NCBI RefSeq assembly: GCF_002217655.1
Contig: NZ_NEWK01000001.1
Span: 1,436,001-1,500,000 of the forward strand
Direction: 5' to 3'
Origin: Geobacillus thermocatenulatus
Lineage (GTDB): Bacteria; Bacillota; Bacilli; Bacillales; Anoxybacillaceae
DNA length: 64,000 nucleotides
Shown: piece by piece, positions 20,725 through 30,137 of the stretch
Layout of the letters: every line of letters starts with the position of its first letter
How positions within the stretch are numbered: the first letter of the stretch is position 1
The notes under the pieces: generated by a model
Told to the model about the DNA's origin: nothing
Seen by the model: the letters and a program-made list of their open reading frames with translations, nothing else
Database searches by the model: none
Position numbers and translations under genes: made by a program

Positions 20725-20895
20725 ATGGAAAGCAAAATCGAAGTGCTCGCTACCGTCAAAGTTCAGCACTCCGACGACTTGTACAAAATTGTCGACTGCT
20801 TGAACCGAACGCTAAAGCGCGACAATTTGATGTTTGGCCTTGCCTTGGATGAAACCGACAAGCGCCAGGCCATCTTTACGATTTATCGGACGTGA
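20725..20895 (+). CDS. ypmA: DUF4264 family protein YpmA
   Basis: A 56-residue protein, MESKIEVLATVKVQHSDDL and onward, conserved in Bacillaceae at this location. Function unknown. The AGGAGG site lies 13 nt before the ATG. Longer in-frame extensions upstream lack a ribosome site. It overlaps ypmB. Confidence 0.8.
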   Translation: MESKIEVLATVKVQHSDDLYKIVDCLNRTLKRDNLMFGLALDETDKRQAIFTIYRT

Positions 20896-21377
20896 TCACG
20901 ATGAAAAAGTGGGGTTGGTTCACTCTGCTTTTTTTTGGATTCCTCATTTGGCAGGCATGGTCGATTTATGACGAGGCGATGGCGCCCAAACGGCTGATGG
21001 TGGAACATGCGTTGGCGCGGGCGAAGGAAGCCGCCGGGCTTGCTGATGTGAAGAAAGTCTATACATATTATGGCGACGAAGCGTGCACCGTATTCATCGG
21101 AAGAACAAAACAAGGGAAAGCGGTCGTCGTTTGGGTGCCTGAAAAAGAGGGAAATGTCGTCGTCAAGGGCGTGGACAGCGGCATCAGCGAGGCGGAAGCG
21201 CGCGCCATTTTGCAGCGCGACCGCCGACCGCGGCGCATCATCGACGCGACGCTTGGCATGGAAAAAGGCGTGCCTCTTTGGGAGTTGACATATATTGATG
21301 CGGAAGGAAGGTATTCGTTTTATTACCTTCACTTTGCGGATGGGGCCTTCCTGAAGAGGTACAGTTTTCAACAGTGA
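20892..21377 (+). CDS. ypmB: DUF5590 family membrane-anchored protein YpmB
   Basis: A ~160-residue protein with one N-terminal membrane anchor (WFTLLFFGFLIWQAWSIY) and an extracytoplasmic domain of two PepSY-like repeats (VKKVYTYYGDE..., LTYIDAEGRYSFYYLHFADG). Function unknown. The start may be GTG 20892, overlapping the ypmA stop, or ATG 20901. aspB follows after 21 nt. Confidence 0.75.
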   Translation: MITMKKWGWFTLLFFGFLIWQAWSIYDEAMAPKRLMVEHALARAKEAAGLADVKKVYTYYGDEACTVFIGRTKQGKAVVVWVPEKEGNVVVKGVDSGISEAEARAILQRDRRPRRIIDATLGMEKGVPLWELTYIDAEGRYSFYYLHFADGAFLKRYSFQQ

Positions 21378-21398
21378 GGACGTGAGGGGGAAGAAGCG

Positions 21399-22580
21399 AT
21401 GAAACTGGCAAAACGGGTGGCGTCGCTGACGCCATCGGCGACATTGGCCATTACGGCGAAAGCAAAGGAACTGAAAGCGGCCGGATACGACGTGATCGGC
21501 CTTGGGGCCGGCGAGCCGGATTTCAACACGCCTGAGCACATTATCGCGGCGGCCATCAAGGCGATGAATGAAGGGCATACGAAATATACGCCATCAGGCG
21601 GGCTGCCGGCGCTGAAAGAGGAAATCATCAAAAAATTTGCCCGCGATCAAGGGCTTTCATACGAGCCGGCGGAAATCATTGTCTGTGTCGGGGCGAAGCA
21701 TGCGCTTTATACGCTCTTTCAAGTGCTGCTTGATGAAGGCGATGAGGTCATCATTCCGACGCCGTATTGGGTGAGCTACCCGGAACAAGTGAAGCTGGCT
21801 GGCGGCGTTCCGGTTTACGTTGAAGGGCTGGAAGAAAACGACTTTAAAATGACGCCAGATCAGCTGAAACAGGCGATTACCCCGAGGACGAAGGCGGTGA
21901 TTATCAACTCCCCGAGCAATCCGACCGGCATGATTTATACGGCCGAGGAGCTGAAAGCGCTCGGGGAAGTATGCTTGGCGCATGGCGTGTTGATCATTTC
22001 GGACGAAATTTATGAAAAATTGATTTACGGCGGGGCGAAACATGTGTCGATCGCCGAACTGTCGCCGGAGCTGAAGGAGCAGACGATCATCATCAACGGC
22101 GTATCGAAATCACACTCGATGACAGGGTGGCGCATCGGCTACGCGGCTGGACCGAAAGACATCATTCAAGCGATGACCGATTTAGCAAGCCATAGCACAT
22201 CGAATCCGACATCGATCGCTCAATATGCGGCCATTGCCGCCTACAGCGGGCCGCAGGAGCCGGTCGAACAAATGCGCCAAGCGTTTGAAAAGCGGCTTGA
22301 CATCATTTATGACAAGCTTGTGCAAATTCCAGGCTTCACCTGCATCAAACCGCAAGGAGCGTTTTATTTGTTCCCGAACGCCCGAAAGGCGGCGGATATG
22401 GCCGGATGCCGCACGGTCGACGAGTTCGTCGCCGCCTTGTTGGAGGAAGCGAAAGTCGCGCTCGTGCCTGGTTCTGGGTTTGGGGCGCCGGATTACGTCC
22501 GCTTGTCGTACGCGACCTCGCTTGAGGCGCTCGAGACAGCGATCGAACGCATCCGCCGGTTTATGGAGGCGCGGGCCTAA
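21399..22580 (+). CDS. aspB: Aspartate aminotransferase
   Basis: A 393-residue PLP enzyme of aminotransferase subgroup I-gamma. It carries the PLP lysine in INGVSKSHSMTGWRIGYAAG (Lys237), NSPSNPTGMIY and the C-terminal RLSYATSLE with the carboxylate-binding Arg. The family includes the thermostable Bacillus enzyme. It lies before asnS as in B. subtilis, but a terminator and a promoter separate them here. Confidence 0.93.
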   Translation: MKLAKRVASLTPSATLAITAKAKELKAAGYDVIGLGAGEPDFNTPEHIIAAAIKAMNEGHTKYTPSGGLPALKEEIIKKFARDQGLSYEPAEIIVCVGAKHALYTLFQVLLDEGDEVIIPTPYWVSYPEQVKLAGGVPVYVEGLEENDFKMTPDQLKQAITPRTKAVIINSPSNPTGMIYTAEELKALGEVCLAHGVLIISDEIYEKLIYGGAKHVSIAELSPELKEQTIIINGVSKSHSMTGWRIGYAAGPKDIIQAMTDLASHSTSNPTSIAQYAAIAAYSGPQEPVEQMRQAFEKRLDIIYDKLVQIPGFTCIKPQGAFYLFPNARKAADMAGCRTVDEFVAALLEEAKVALVPGSGFGAPDYVRLSYATSLEALETAIERIRRFMEARA

Positions 22581-22618
22581 GGCGCTTTGCGCCAAGGTGT
22601 CAGAGTGGAAAGAAAAGG

Positions 22619-22648
22619 GCGGCTTTGTTTGGCGCAAAGCCGCTTTTT
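22619..22648 (+). terminator. Terminator after aspB
   Basis: GCGGCTTTG and CAAAGCCGC form a 9-bp stem followed by TTTTT. Confidence 0.85.
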
Positions 22649-22736
22649 CCGCGTCGGTCTGTCGGCTGGCTCCGGGCGGCTGCGCCGAAGGGCGATTGGT
22701 GGGGGCAGCATCGTTTTGCGCTGCTTTGGCTGGTCA

Positions 22737-22765
22737 TTGCCGTGACGCCGACGGAACGGTATAAT
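22737..22765 (+). promoter_or_regulatory. SigA promoter of asnS
   Basis: TTGCCG-17-TATAAT, 42 nt before the asnS start codon. No T-box leader fits in the short UTR. Confidence 0.75.
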
Positions 22766-22806
22766 AGCGAATGATGGACGTGTCGATTATTGGAGGGAAT
22801 CAGTGC

Positions 22807-24102
22807 GTGAAAACGACGACGATTGCGGAAGTGAATCAATACGTAGGACAACAAGTGACGATCGGCGCTTGGCTCGCGAACAAGCGCTCAAGCGGGAAAA
22901 TCGTCTTTTTGCAGCTGCGCGACGGCACTGGGTTTATTCAAGGCGTCGTCGAAAAGGCGAACGTCTCGGAAGAGGTGTTTCAACGCGCCAAAACATTGAC
23001 GCAAGAAACGTCGCTCTATGTGACGGGCACGGTGCGCATCGACGAGCGCTCCCCATTTGGCTACGAGCTGTCGGTTGCCGATTTGCAAGTCATTCAAGAA
23101 GCAGTGGACTATCCGATTACGCCGAAAGAGCATGGCGTCGAATTTTTGATGGACCATCGCCACCTTTGGCTTCGGTCGCGGCGCCAGCACGCGATCATGA
23201 AAATTCGCAACGAAATCATCCGGGCGACGTATGAATTTTTCAACGATCGCGGGTTTGTGAAAGTCGACGCTCCGATTTTGACTGGCAGCGCACCGGAAGG
23301 AACGACCGAACTGTTTCATACGAAATATTTTGATGAGGATGCCTATTTGTCGCAAAGCGGCCAGCTCTACATGGAAGCGGCGGCGATGGCGCTCGGCAAA
23401 GTGTTCTCATTCGGCCCGACGTTCCGCGCCGAAAAATCGAAAACACGCCGCCATTTGATCGAGTTTTGGATGGTGGAGCCGGAAATGGCGTTTTATGAGT
23501 TTGAAGACAATTTGCGTCTGCAAGAAGAGTACGTCTCCTACCTTGTGCAGTCGGTGCTCGAGCGCTGCCGGCTTGAACTCGGGCGGCTCGGGCGCGACGT
23601 GTCGAAGCTTGAGCTGGTCAAACCACCGTTTCCGCGCCTAACGTATGATGAGGCGATCAAGCTGCTTCATGAAAAAGGATTGACCGACATCGAATGGGGC
23701 GATGACTTCGGTGCGCCGCATGAGACGGCCATCGCCGAAAGTTTTGACAAACCGGTGTTCATCACCCACTATCCGACCTCTTTGAAGCCGTTTTATATGC
23801 AGCCGGACCCGAACCGCCCCGACGTTGTGCTATGCGCCGATTTGATTGCGCCGGAAGGATACGGGGAAATCATTGGCGGCTCGGAACGGATTCACGATTA
23901 TGAGCTGCTCAAGCGCCGCCTTGAAGAGCACCATTTGCCGCTTGAAGCGTATGAATGGTATTTGGATTTGCGCAAATATGGTTCTGTGCCGCATTCAGGG
24001 TTCGGGCTCGGCTTGGAGCGCACCGTCGCTTGGATTTGCGGCGTCGAACATGTGCGCGAGACGATTCCGTTCCCGCGGCTGCTCAACCGGCTTTATCCGT
24101 AA
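22807..24102 (+). CDS. asnS: Asparaginyl-tRNA synthetase
   Basis: A 431-residue class IIb synthetase. It has an N-terminal OB-fold anticodon-binding domain ([24 protein letters not shown]) and catalytic motifs 2 ([24 protein letters not shown]) and 3 ([12 protein letters not shown]). A GTG start with GGAGGG 9 nt upstream gives the N-terminus seen in B. subtilis AsnS; the ATG 36 nt upstream does not. Confidence 0.95.
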   Translation: MKTTTIAEVNQYVGQQVTIGAWLANKRSSGKIVFLQLRDGTGFIQGVVEKANVSEEVFQRAKTLTQETSLYVTGTVRIDERSPFGYELSVADLQVIQEAVDYPITPKEHGVEFLMDHRHLWLRSRRQHAIMKIRNEIIRATYEFFNDRGFVKVDAPILTGSAPEGTTELFHTKYFDEDAYLSQSGQLYMEAAAMALGKVFSFGPTFRAEKSKTRRHLIEFWMVEPEMAFYEFEDNLRLQEEYVSYLVQSVLERCRLELGRLGRDVSKLELVKPPFPRLTYDEAIKLLHEKGLTDIEWGDDFGAPHETAIAESFDKPVFITHYPTSLKPFYMQPDPNRPDVVLCADLIAPEGYGEIIGGSERIHDYELLKRRLEEHHLPLEAYEWYLDLRKYGSVPHSGFGLGLERTVAWICGVEHVRETIPFPRLLNRLYP

Positions 24103-24132
24103 AAAACCCCCTGCAAAAAGGGGGTTTTTTCG
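24101..24132 (+). terminator. Terminator after asnS
   Basis: AAAAAACCCCCT and AGGGGGTTTTTT form a 12-bp stem, bidirectional in composition. Confidence 0.88.
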
Positions 24133-24141
24133 CCGCCGTCA

Positions 24142-24150
24142 TGTTATACT
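24142..24150 (+). promoter_or_regulatory. Extended -10 promoter of dnaD
   Basis: TGTTATACT lies 20 nt before the dnaD start; no good -35 hexamer. Confidence 0.5.
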
Positions 24151-24169
24151 ATAGTTGAGGTGCATCGGC

Positions 24170-24871
24170 ATGGAAAAGAAAAAGGTGGCCGAATGGCTGG
24201 CGCAAGGAAGCATCGCCGTCCCGAAGCTGCTGCTTGGCCACTACAAGCAGCTTGGGTTGGGCGAGGGGGAGCTCGTCTTGCTTTTGCATATGCAGTCGTT
24301 TTTCGAAGAAGGTGTCTTGTTTCCGACGCCGGCTGAGCTGGCTGAAAGAATGACGGTCTCGGCAGCGGAATGCATGGAGATGGTGCGTCGGCTCTTGCAA
24401 AAAGGGATGATCGCGATTGAAGAGCATACGGATGAACAAGGCATTCGCAACGAAAAATATACGCTTGAACCGCTTTGGGAGAAGCTCGTGCATCATTTGT
24501 ACACCCACGCAGCTCAACAGGGGGAACTCGGCCGGCAGGAGGAAGAGGAGAGCTTATACACCGTTTTTGAGCAGGAGTTTGGCCGCCCGCTCTCCCCGTT
24601 CGAGTGTGAAACGCTTGCGATGTGGATCGATCAAGACGGTCATGAGCCGGCCATCATTAAAGCGGCGCTGCGCGAAGCGGTGCTGTCGGGGAAGTTGAAT
24701 TTCCGCTACATCGATCGGATCTTGTTTGAATGGAAAAAGAACGGCATTCGCACGATTGAACAGGCGCACGACTACGGCAAAAAGTTTCGCAAGCCGTCCT
24801 CCCGTTCGGCGAAACAGACGGCGGGAGAATTTAAACAGACGATCCCGTTTTTCAATTGGCTCGACTCGTAA
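24170..24871 (+). CDS. dnaD: Replication initiation/restart protein DnaD
   Basis: A 233-residue protein with the N-terminal winged-helix oligomerisation domain (VPKLLLGHYKQLGLGEGELVLLLHMQ) and the C-terminal DnaD/DnaB2 domain (PLSPFECETLAMWIDQ to FRYIDRILFEWKKNGI). It helps load the replicative helicase at oriC and at restart sites. The start at MEKKKVAEWLAQG follows GAGGTG. Confidence 0.93.
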   Translation: MEKKKVAEWLAQGSIAVPKLLLGHYKQLGLGEGELVLLLHMQSFFEEGVLFPTPAELAERMTVSAAECMEMVRRLLQKGMIAIEEHTDEQGIRNEKYTLEPLWEKLVHHLYTHAAQQGELGRQEEEESLYTVFEQEFGRPLSPFECETLAMWIDQDGHEPAIIKAALREAVLSGKLNFRYIDRILFEWKKNGIRTIEQAHDYGKKFRKPSSRSAKQTAGEFKQTIPFFNWLDS

Positions 24872-24898
24872 CGAGAGAGGCGCTGTCTCTCGTTTTTG
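24871..24898 (+). terminator. Terminator after dnaD
   Basis: ACGAGAGA and TCTCTCGT pair, followed by TTTTTG. Confidence 0.7.
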
Positions 24899-24976
24899 TT
24901 TGTCCAAAAATGGCCAATCGAACCGGTAAAAGGTGTCTTTTTGTTCGGGCCAATATGGCAATAAGGAGGAGACGAG

Positions 24977-25648
24977 GTGCTGACAAAGCAACAAATCCGC
25001 TACTGTTTGGATGAGATGGCCAAAATGTTTCCGGATGCGCATTGCGAGCTGGTGCACCGCAATCCGTTTGAGCTGCTGATTGCGGTTGTTTTGTCGGCGC
25101 AATGCACCGATGCGCTCGTCAACAAGGTGACGAAACGGCTGTTTGAAAAATATCGGACGCCGCACGATTATATGGCGGTGCCGCTTGAGGAGCTCGAGCA
25201 AGATATCCGCTCAATCGGCTTATATCGGAACAAAGCGCGAAACATTCAAAAGCTGTGCGCGATGTTGATGGACAAGTACAACGGCGAAGTGCCGCGCGAC
25301 CGCGATGAGTTGATGAAGCTGCCGGGAGTCGGGCGGAAGACGGCGAACGTCGTTGTGTCCGTTGCGTTCGGCGTGCCGGCCATCGCGGTTGATACTCACG
25401 TCGAGCGCGTCAGCAAACGACTCGGCTTTTGCCGCTGGGACGACTCGGTTTTGGAAGTTGAAAAGACGCTGATGAACATCATCCCAAAAGAAGAATGGTC
25501 GATCACCCACCACCGAATGATTTTTTTCGGCCGCTACCATTGCAAGGCGCAGTCTCCGCAATGTCCGTCATGTCCTCTTCTTCCTTTATGCCGTGAAGGA
25601 AAAAAACGGATGCGAAAACGGGAGGAAAAAGCGGCAAATCAGAAGTGA
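24977..25648 (+). CDS. nth: Endonuclease III
   Basis: Base-excision repair DNA glycosylase/AP lyase for oxidised pyrimidines. A 223-residue protein with the helix-hairpin-helix LPGVGRKTANVVVS holding the catalytic Lys, VDTHVERVSKRLG with the catalytic Asp, and the 4Fe-4S ligands C-x6-C-x2-C-x5-C in CKAQSPQCPSCPLLPLC. The start is GTG after GGAGGAGACGAG. B. subtilis has ypoC next, but here ponA follows in the opposite direction. Confidence 0.93.
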   Translation: MLTKQQIRYCLDEMAKMFPDAHCELVHRNPFELLIAVVLSAQCTDALVNKVTKRLFEKYRTPHDYMAVPLEELEQDIRSIGLYRNKARNIQKLCAMLMDKYNGEVPRDRDELMKLPGVGRKTANVVVSVAFGVPAIAVDTHVERVSKRLGFCRWDDSVLEVEKTLMNIIPKEEWSITHHRMIFFGRYHCKAQSPQCPSCPLLPLCREGKKRMRKREEKAANQK

Positions 25649-25704
25649 ACGGAGCCGTGAAAGGGCTTGGTGAAGAAGGGCCAGCAGCATGCCGGTCGGT
25701 CATG

Positions 25705-25740
25705 AAAAAACGGATGGCTTTTGCGCCATCCGTTTTTTTT
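25705..25740. terminator. Bidirectional terminator between nth and ponA
   Basis: AAAAAACGGATGG and CCATCCGTTTTTT form a 13-bp stem between convergent genes. Confidence 0.88.
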
Positions 25741-25753
25741 GGGAATGCAACGG

Positions 25754-28444
25754 TTATGGACGGGTGCCAAGACCCGCTCCGGATCCGTTTTTTAACGGCG
25801 GGGAGACAGGCGACGTTCCGCTGTTTGCACCCGTTCCACCGTTCGTTCCGTTCGTTTGGCCGCTGTTGTTCGTTCCTTGGTTGTTTGTTCCATCCGTTTG
25901 GCCATTGTTTTGGTTGGCCCCGCCGCTGTTGCCATTTTCTTGTCCGCCGCTTGCGCCGCCGTTTTGTTCATTGTTGTTTCCCTGACCGTTTTCGTTTCCG
26001 TTATTCCCGCTGTTGCCTTGATCGGTGCCGCCGTTTTGCCCGCCGCTGCCTTGGCTGTCATCCCCCGGTTGTTGTGGCGCGGGAGTTTGATCTTCGCCAC
26101 CGGGGACATGAACGCTGGCTATGGCCGGTTTGCTCATTCGTTCGCCGTCTTTTGCGTACACGGCGATTGTGTACGTCCATCCTGGCGTCGGATTGGAAAT
26201 CGTGATCGAACGGTCTTTTGTGGTGATCGTATTCGTTTGACCTTGGCCATCTTTGACGCGCACCTCGAAGATCGTCTCATCGGTTTGCTCATCGTATGAC
26301 CACGAAACCGAGATGGCGTTCGCCGCTTGGTCGTACACAGCGGTCAACCCTTTCACCGTCGGCAGTTCTTCCGGCACGTCGTTCGCCGTCTCCGTCGGCT
26401 CAGTGCCGCGCACGAACAATTCATACGTAATTTCGCTTTCCGGCGTGTATTTGCCGGCAAGTTTCGGCGGGTTCGTGCCTTTTTTGATCGGCAATCTGAC
26501 GACGCTCTCCGGCTGCTTGAAGCTTCCGCTGCCGTCATCGATGTGGGACATTAAGTTTTTCAACAAGTATTTCGGGATTTTTTGTTCCTCACTACTAAGC
26601 TTTGCCGTGCTGCTTCGCTTGCTGAAGCCGACCCAAATGGCTGCCGTATAGTTTGGCGTATAGCCGACAATCCAGCTGTCCGGCACATCATCGCGGTCAA
26701 GCCCAAATTTCGCGCCGTCTTCGCCATAGTTTGTCGTTCCTGTTTTGCCCGCGAGCTCAAGCCCTGGGACATTAGCCAACACGCCGGTTCCGGAGCGGAT
26801 GACCGACTTCAGCACATCGGTGATCATGTAGGCGGTATAATCATGCATCACCCGTTTCGGTTTCGGCTGCAAATCCATTTCCGTGCCGTCCGGGAAGACG
26901 ATTTTTGTCACCGCATACGGCTTCGTATAGACGCCGTTGTTGCCAAACGCGGCGTAGGCGCCGGCCATTTGCAGCGGCGACACGTAGTGAGACACCCCGC
27001 CGATGGCGTAAGGATCGTACACTTCATCAAAGCCCATGCCGAGCCGGTTAGCGAATTCTCGCGCCCGTTCTTTGCCGACGGCTTGGAACGTTTTTAATGC
27101 CGGGATGTTGCGTGATTTTGCCAGTGCCGTCCGCAAGGTGATCGGCCCCATATATCCCCCGCCGGCGTTGCGGATTGGCGTGCCGTCTGAATACGTATAC
27201 GGTTCGTCAACTAGGATGTGCGCGGTTGACCATTTTAAATATTCAATCGCAGGCCCGTAGTCCAAAATCGGCTTGATCGTCGAACCGGGCTGGCCGACGG
27301 GCTGGATCGCGTAGTTGAAGCCAAATTCGATGTTGCCGCGGTTGCGCCCGCCGCCCAACGCACGGATGGCGCCCGTCTTCGTATCCAAAACGGCGATGCC
27401 GGATTGCAAATCTTTTTTATTGGTGAAGTATCGGCCGGAATTTAATAGTTTTTCCACATACTCTTGGGCGTTTTGGTCAAGTGTTGTATAAATTTTCAGT
27501 CCGTCTTCAAAGACGTTGACGTTCGCCTTATCTGTCACTTCTTTGATCACTTCATCAATGAAGGCGTCATATGGTACGTCATTTTGCGTTTTTTTCCGTT
27601 TCGCCAACATCGATTGAATGGGCACTTGTTTCGCTTTTTCCGCTTCTTCTTCGCTGATGAAGCCGTGTTTCGCCATAAGCGACAATACGGTGTCACGCCG
27701 TTTTTTCGCTGCTTCCGGATGGTCGTACGGATTATACCGGTTTGGGGCCTGGGGCATGCCAGCGAGCAAAGCTGCTTCCGGAAGAGTGAGTTTTTTCAAG
27801 TCTGTCTTGCCAAAATAATATTCGGCGGCGCGTGCGACGCCATAAATGCCGTCTGAATAATAAATTTTGTTCAAATACATTTCCAAAATTTCATGTTTCG
27901 AATATTTTTGTTCAAGCTGCAGCGCGAGCCACGCTTCTTGCGCTTTCCGTTCCAACGTTTTCTTTGATGAAAGGAATGTCATTTTCACGACTTGCTGGGT
28001 GATCGTGCTGCCGCCTTCCGCCCCAAATCCTTCCTTGATGTTGGCGAGGACGGCGCCGGCCAAGCGGACGATGTCGATCCCGTGATGTTCATAAAAGCGG
28101 GCGTCCTCTGTTGCCAAGACGGCATCTTCAAGCACTTTCGGCACGTCTTTATACGAAATGTACGTTCGCTTGTAGCCGCCAAGCTCCGCTACTTGTTTTC
28201 CATTCATATCGTACAAGACGGAAGAAAGCGGATCTTTAATTTTGGCCTCATCCAGCGGAGGAGCGTCCTTAACGAAATAGGCGAAAGTGGCAATACCCCC
28301 GATGGCGCCAAGAACCATCATCAGCAATATCGCAATGGCGACGGTTTTCAACCATGACCTTCCTCGTTTCTTTTTGGCTTTCTTCTGTTTGGTCTGTTTC
28401 GCTGCCTGCTTTCGTTCTACGCGAGAACGATATTCACCAGACAT
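25754..28444 (-). CDS. ponA: Class A penicillin-binding protein 1
   Basis: An 896-residue bifunctional peptidoglycan glycosyltransferase/transpeptidase. Order: a basic cytoplasmic tail, one membrane anchor (~35-55), a GT51 domain with the catalytic Glu in ATEDARFYEHHG, and a transpeptidase with STIK (active Ser), SRN and KTGT. A fibronectin-III-like domain and a ~130-residue Gly/Asn/Gln-rich tail of low complexity end the protein. recU lies upstream on the same strand, as in B. subtilis. Confidence 0.93.
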   Translation of the reverse strand: MSGEYRSRVERKQAAKQTKQKKAKKKRGRSWLKTVAIAILLMMVLGAIGGIATFAYFVKDAPPLDEAKIKDPLSSVLYDMNGKQVAELGGYKRTYISYKDVPKVLEDAVLATEDARFYEHHGIDIVRLAGAVLANIKEGFGAEGGSTITQQVVKMTFLSSKKTLERKAQEAWLALQLEQKYSKHEILEMYLNKIYYSDGIYGVARAAEYYFGKTDLKKLTLPEAALLAGMPQAPNRYNPYDHPEAAKKRRDTVLSLMAKHGFISEEEAEKAKQVPIQSMLAKRKKTQNDVPYDAFIDEVIKEVTDKANVNVFEDGLKIYTTLDQNAQEYVEKLLNSGRYFTNKKDLQSGIAVLDTKTGAIRALGGGRNRGNIEFGFNYAIQPVGQPGSTIKPILDYGPAIEYLKWSTAHILVDEPYTYSDGTPIRNAGGGYMGPITLRTALAKSRNIPALKTFQAVGKERAREFANRLGMGFDEVYDPYAIGGVSHYVSPLQMAGAYAAFGNNGVYTKPYAVTKIVFPDGTEMDLQPKPKRVMHDYTAYMITDVLKSVIRSGTGVLANVPGLELAGKTGTTNYGEDGAKFGLDRDDVPDSWIVGYTPNYTAAIWVGFSKRSSTAKLSSEEQKIPKYLLKNLMSHIDDGSGSFKQPESVVRLPIKKGTNPPKLAGKYTPESEITYELFVRGTEPTETANDVPEELPTVKGLTAVYDQAANAISVSWSYDEQTDETIFEVRVKDGQGQTNTITTKDRSITISNPTPGWTYTIAVYAKDGERMSKPAIASVHVPGGEDQTPAPQQPGDDSQGSGGQNGGTDQGNSGNNGNENGQGNNNEQNGGASGGQENGNSGGANQNNGQTDGTNNQGTNNSGQTNGTNGGTGANSGTSPVSPPLKNGSGAGLGTRP

Positions 28445-28477
28445 AAGCAAATCCTGCCTTTCTTACAAGTTTTTACT

Positions 28478-29080
28478 TCAACGGGTGAAGTACACGTTGT
28501 CTACTACACTAATATAATCAATTCTCGGCTGGTAGCCAAGCGGAATGGAATGTCCATGCCGTTCGATCTTTTGTTTCGGAATCGACTTTCGTCCGCCGGC
28601 TTCCTGTTTGTTCCACCAAGCGATCAAATGAGAGGCGTCAAGCAAATACGTTTCATTGAGCAAAGAAAAACGCAAAATCGCAAAACAAATGCCGCCGTGG
28701 GCGATGACTTGCTCCATATGGCGGATTTGATGAGCGTGGAAATTTTTGAGCGGAAACGCCGTTTTGTTTCTCGTCTCCTTTGCCTCAAAGTCAATGTATT
28801 TGCCGCGATAGACGCCGTTGTAGTCGGTCGTCGACGCTTGTCGGAAGTAGGCTTCGGTAATGACGGCGGCGCTCCGTTTCGGATAGTCGACGCGCACGAT
28901 TTGCACCGGGGTCGGCTTTTTATGGATGACCGCGATGCCGCGTTCCCGGTAATATTCATTGGTCGCGTTTAAGTCGTCTTCGAGCGTCATGCCGCGGTTC
29001 GCATAATCCGCCGCCGGCCGGATCGCAGCGTTCGGCTTGTTTCCGCGATACTCTTTTCCGTTCGGGTATTTGAGTGCCAT
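28478..29080 (-). CDS. recU: Holliday junction resolvase RecU
   Basis: A 200-residue PD-(D/E)XK-fold nuclease that cuts four-way junctions. Visible are [37 protein letters not shown] (catalytic Asp/Glu/Lys), and [10 protein letters not shown] near the end. The ATG at MALKYPNGK has AAGGAG at good spacing; the ATG 9 nt upstream is too close. It forms an operon with ponA, linking chromosome segregation and wall synthesis genes. Confidence 0.93.
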   Translation of the reverse strand: MALKYPNGKEYRGNKPNAAIRPAADYANRGMTLEDDLNATNEYYRERGIAVIHKKPTPVQIVRVDYPKRSAAVITEAYFRQASTTDYNGVYRGKYIDFEAKETRNKTAFPLKNFHAHQIRHMEQVIAHGGICFAILRFSLLNETYLLDASHLIAWWNKQEAGGRKSIPKQKIERHGHSIPLGYQPRIDYISVVDNVYFTR

Positions 29081-29107
29081 CGCGTTCATCTCCTTTGAAT
29101 GGTTTTT

Positions 29108-29116
29108 ATTATACCA
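29108..29116 (-). promoter_or_regulatory. Extended -10 promoter of recU-ponA
   Basis: TGGTATAAT on the minus strand, ~28 nt before the recU start codon. Confidence 0.6.
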
Positions 29117-29303
29117 TACGCTTTGGTCATATGTGCTCTTTTCTTTTCCTCCTTTCGACTGAAGGCAAGCGAAGGAGGTCAATGTCGAATGGCGGCTGCT
29201 TGCCGCTTTCTTTGCCGAATTCGTTCTACTTTTGTCGCTGCGGCAGGAGTCGTCCTTCCCGCCGCGAATGGAATATCATCATGCGAGAAATGGGGGAGAG
29301 GGA

Positions 29304-29546
29304 ATGGAAAAACGGCTCGTGAAAAAAGAGGAGATCGAAAAGCAGCTGCAGGAAATTGTGGCACTCATTGAGCAAGTTGATGCGAAAATGGAAAAAGTGA
29401 TCGCCGATGTCATCGAAGAGCGTTATGCGCAAAATCAAGCGCAGCTCGGGCGCCTTGAAGGGCAGATCGCCGGCGTGGAACAGCGGCTTGAGAAGGAGAA
29501 GCAGAGCGCTGCACTTCGGCTTTCGTCGAAATTGTATTTCGTGTAA
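29304..29546 (+). CDS. Small coiled-coil protein
   Basis: An 80-residue, highly charged helical protein (EEIEKQLQEIVALIEQVDAK; QLGRLEGQIAGVEQRLEKEK) with heptad-like hydrophobic spacing over most of its length. I do not recognise the family. GGGGGAGAGGGA precedes the ATG. It lies divergent from recU and upstream of yppE. Confidence 0.6.
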   Translation: MEKRLVKKEEIEKQLQEIVALIEQVDAKMEKVIADVIEERYAQNQAQLGRLEGQIAGVEQRLEKEKQSAALRLSSKLYFV

Positions 29547-29662
29547 GCCGGCCGGTATGGTATGATCAAATAGAAGCGCATCGCGGCAAAACGCATCCGT
29601 TCCCCGGGCCATAGGACACATGGGCAAACCGGATTTGCCGGCATGGATAAGGAGGAGTCGCC

Positions 29663-30046
29663 ATGGAAAAAGAGCTTAAGGCGTTGACAAAGCGGCTGCA
29701 ACAATACAACGAACAGCTGCTTTTGATCGCCCGGCGCGCCCGCGAGCGGAACGAGGAGCCGGATTTTTTTGGCGACGTGAAACCGATGGCCGAAGAGGTG
29801 CAGGCCGTTGTTGAACAGTGGAAGGACGCCGCTTCCTGCTGGGTCCGCCATGCGCGGCCGAAATATGTCCATGAGCGGCAAATTGAGGCCGCCGCCGACC
29901 ATATGGCGAAGCTGTGCGTTGAGGCCTTTTATCCATCCGTCCCTGAGCGCCGCATCAAGCAATACAGCCAAGCCGTCGCTTATACGCTGGCGCTTGTCAG
30001 AAAACGGCTTGACGACACGAGCGAAGCAGACAAGGAGCGGCTTTGA
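29663..30046 (+). CDS. yppE: DUF1798 family protein YppE
   Basis: A 127-residue all-helical protein with the YppE pattern (EEPDFFGDVKPMAEEVQAVVEQWK; WVRHARPKYVHERQIEAAADHM). The fold is known for the B. subtilis protein but the function is not. AAGGAGGAG precedes the ATG. The ypp neighbourhood (recU, yppE, yppF, yppG) is conserved. Confidence 0.8.
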   Translation: MEKELKALTKRLQQYNEQLLLIARRARERNEEPDFFGDVKPMAEEVQAVVEQWKDAASCWVRHARPKYVHERQIEAAADHMAKLCVEAFYPSVPERRIKQYSQAVAYTLALVRKRLDDTSEADKERL

Positions 30047-30072
30047 CGGAGCAGGAGAAAGCGGTCGCACGG

Positions 30073-30125
30073 AAAAAGGGGCTGACCCAAAACGTAAGTG
30101 CGTTTTGGATCAAGCTCCTTTTTTG
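30073..30125 (+). terminator. Terminator after yppE
   Basis: CCAAAACG and CGTTTTGG form the inner stem; AAAAAGG and CCTTTTTT extend it across an internal loop. Confidence 0.7.
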
Positions 30126-30137
30126 TTTTATCCTCCT

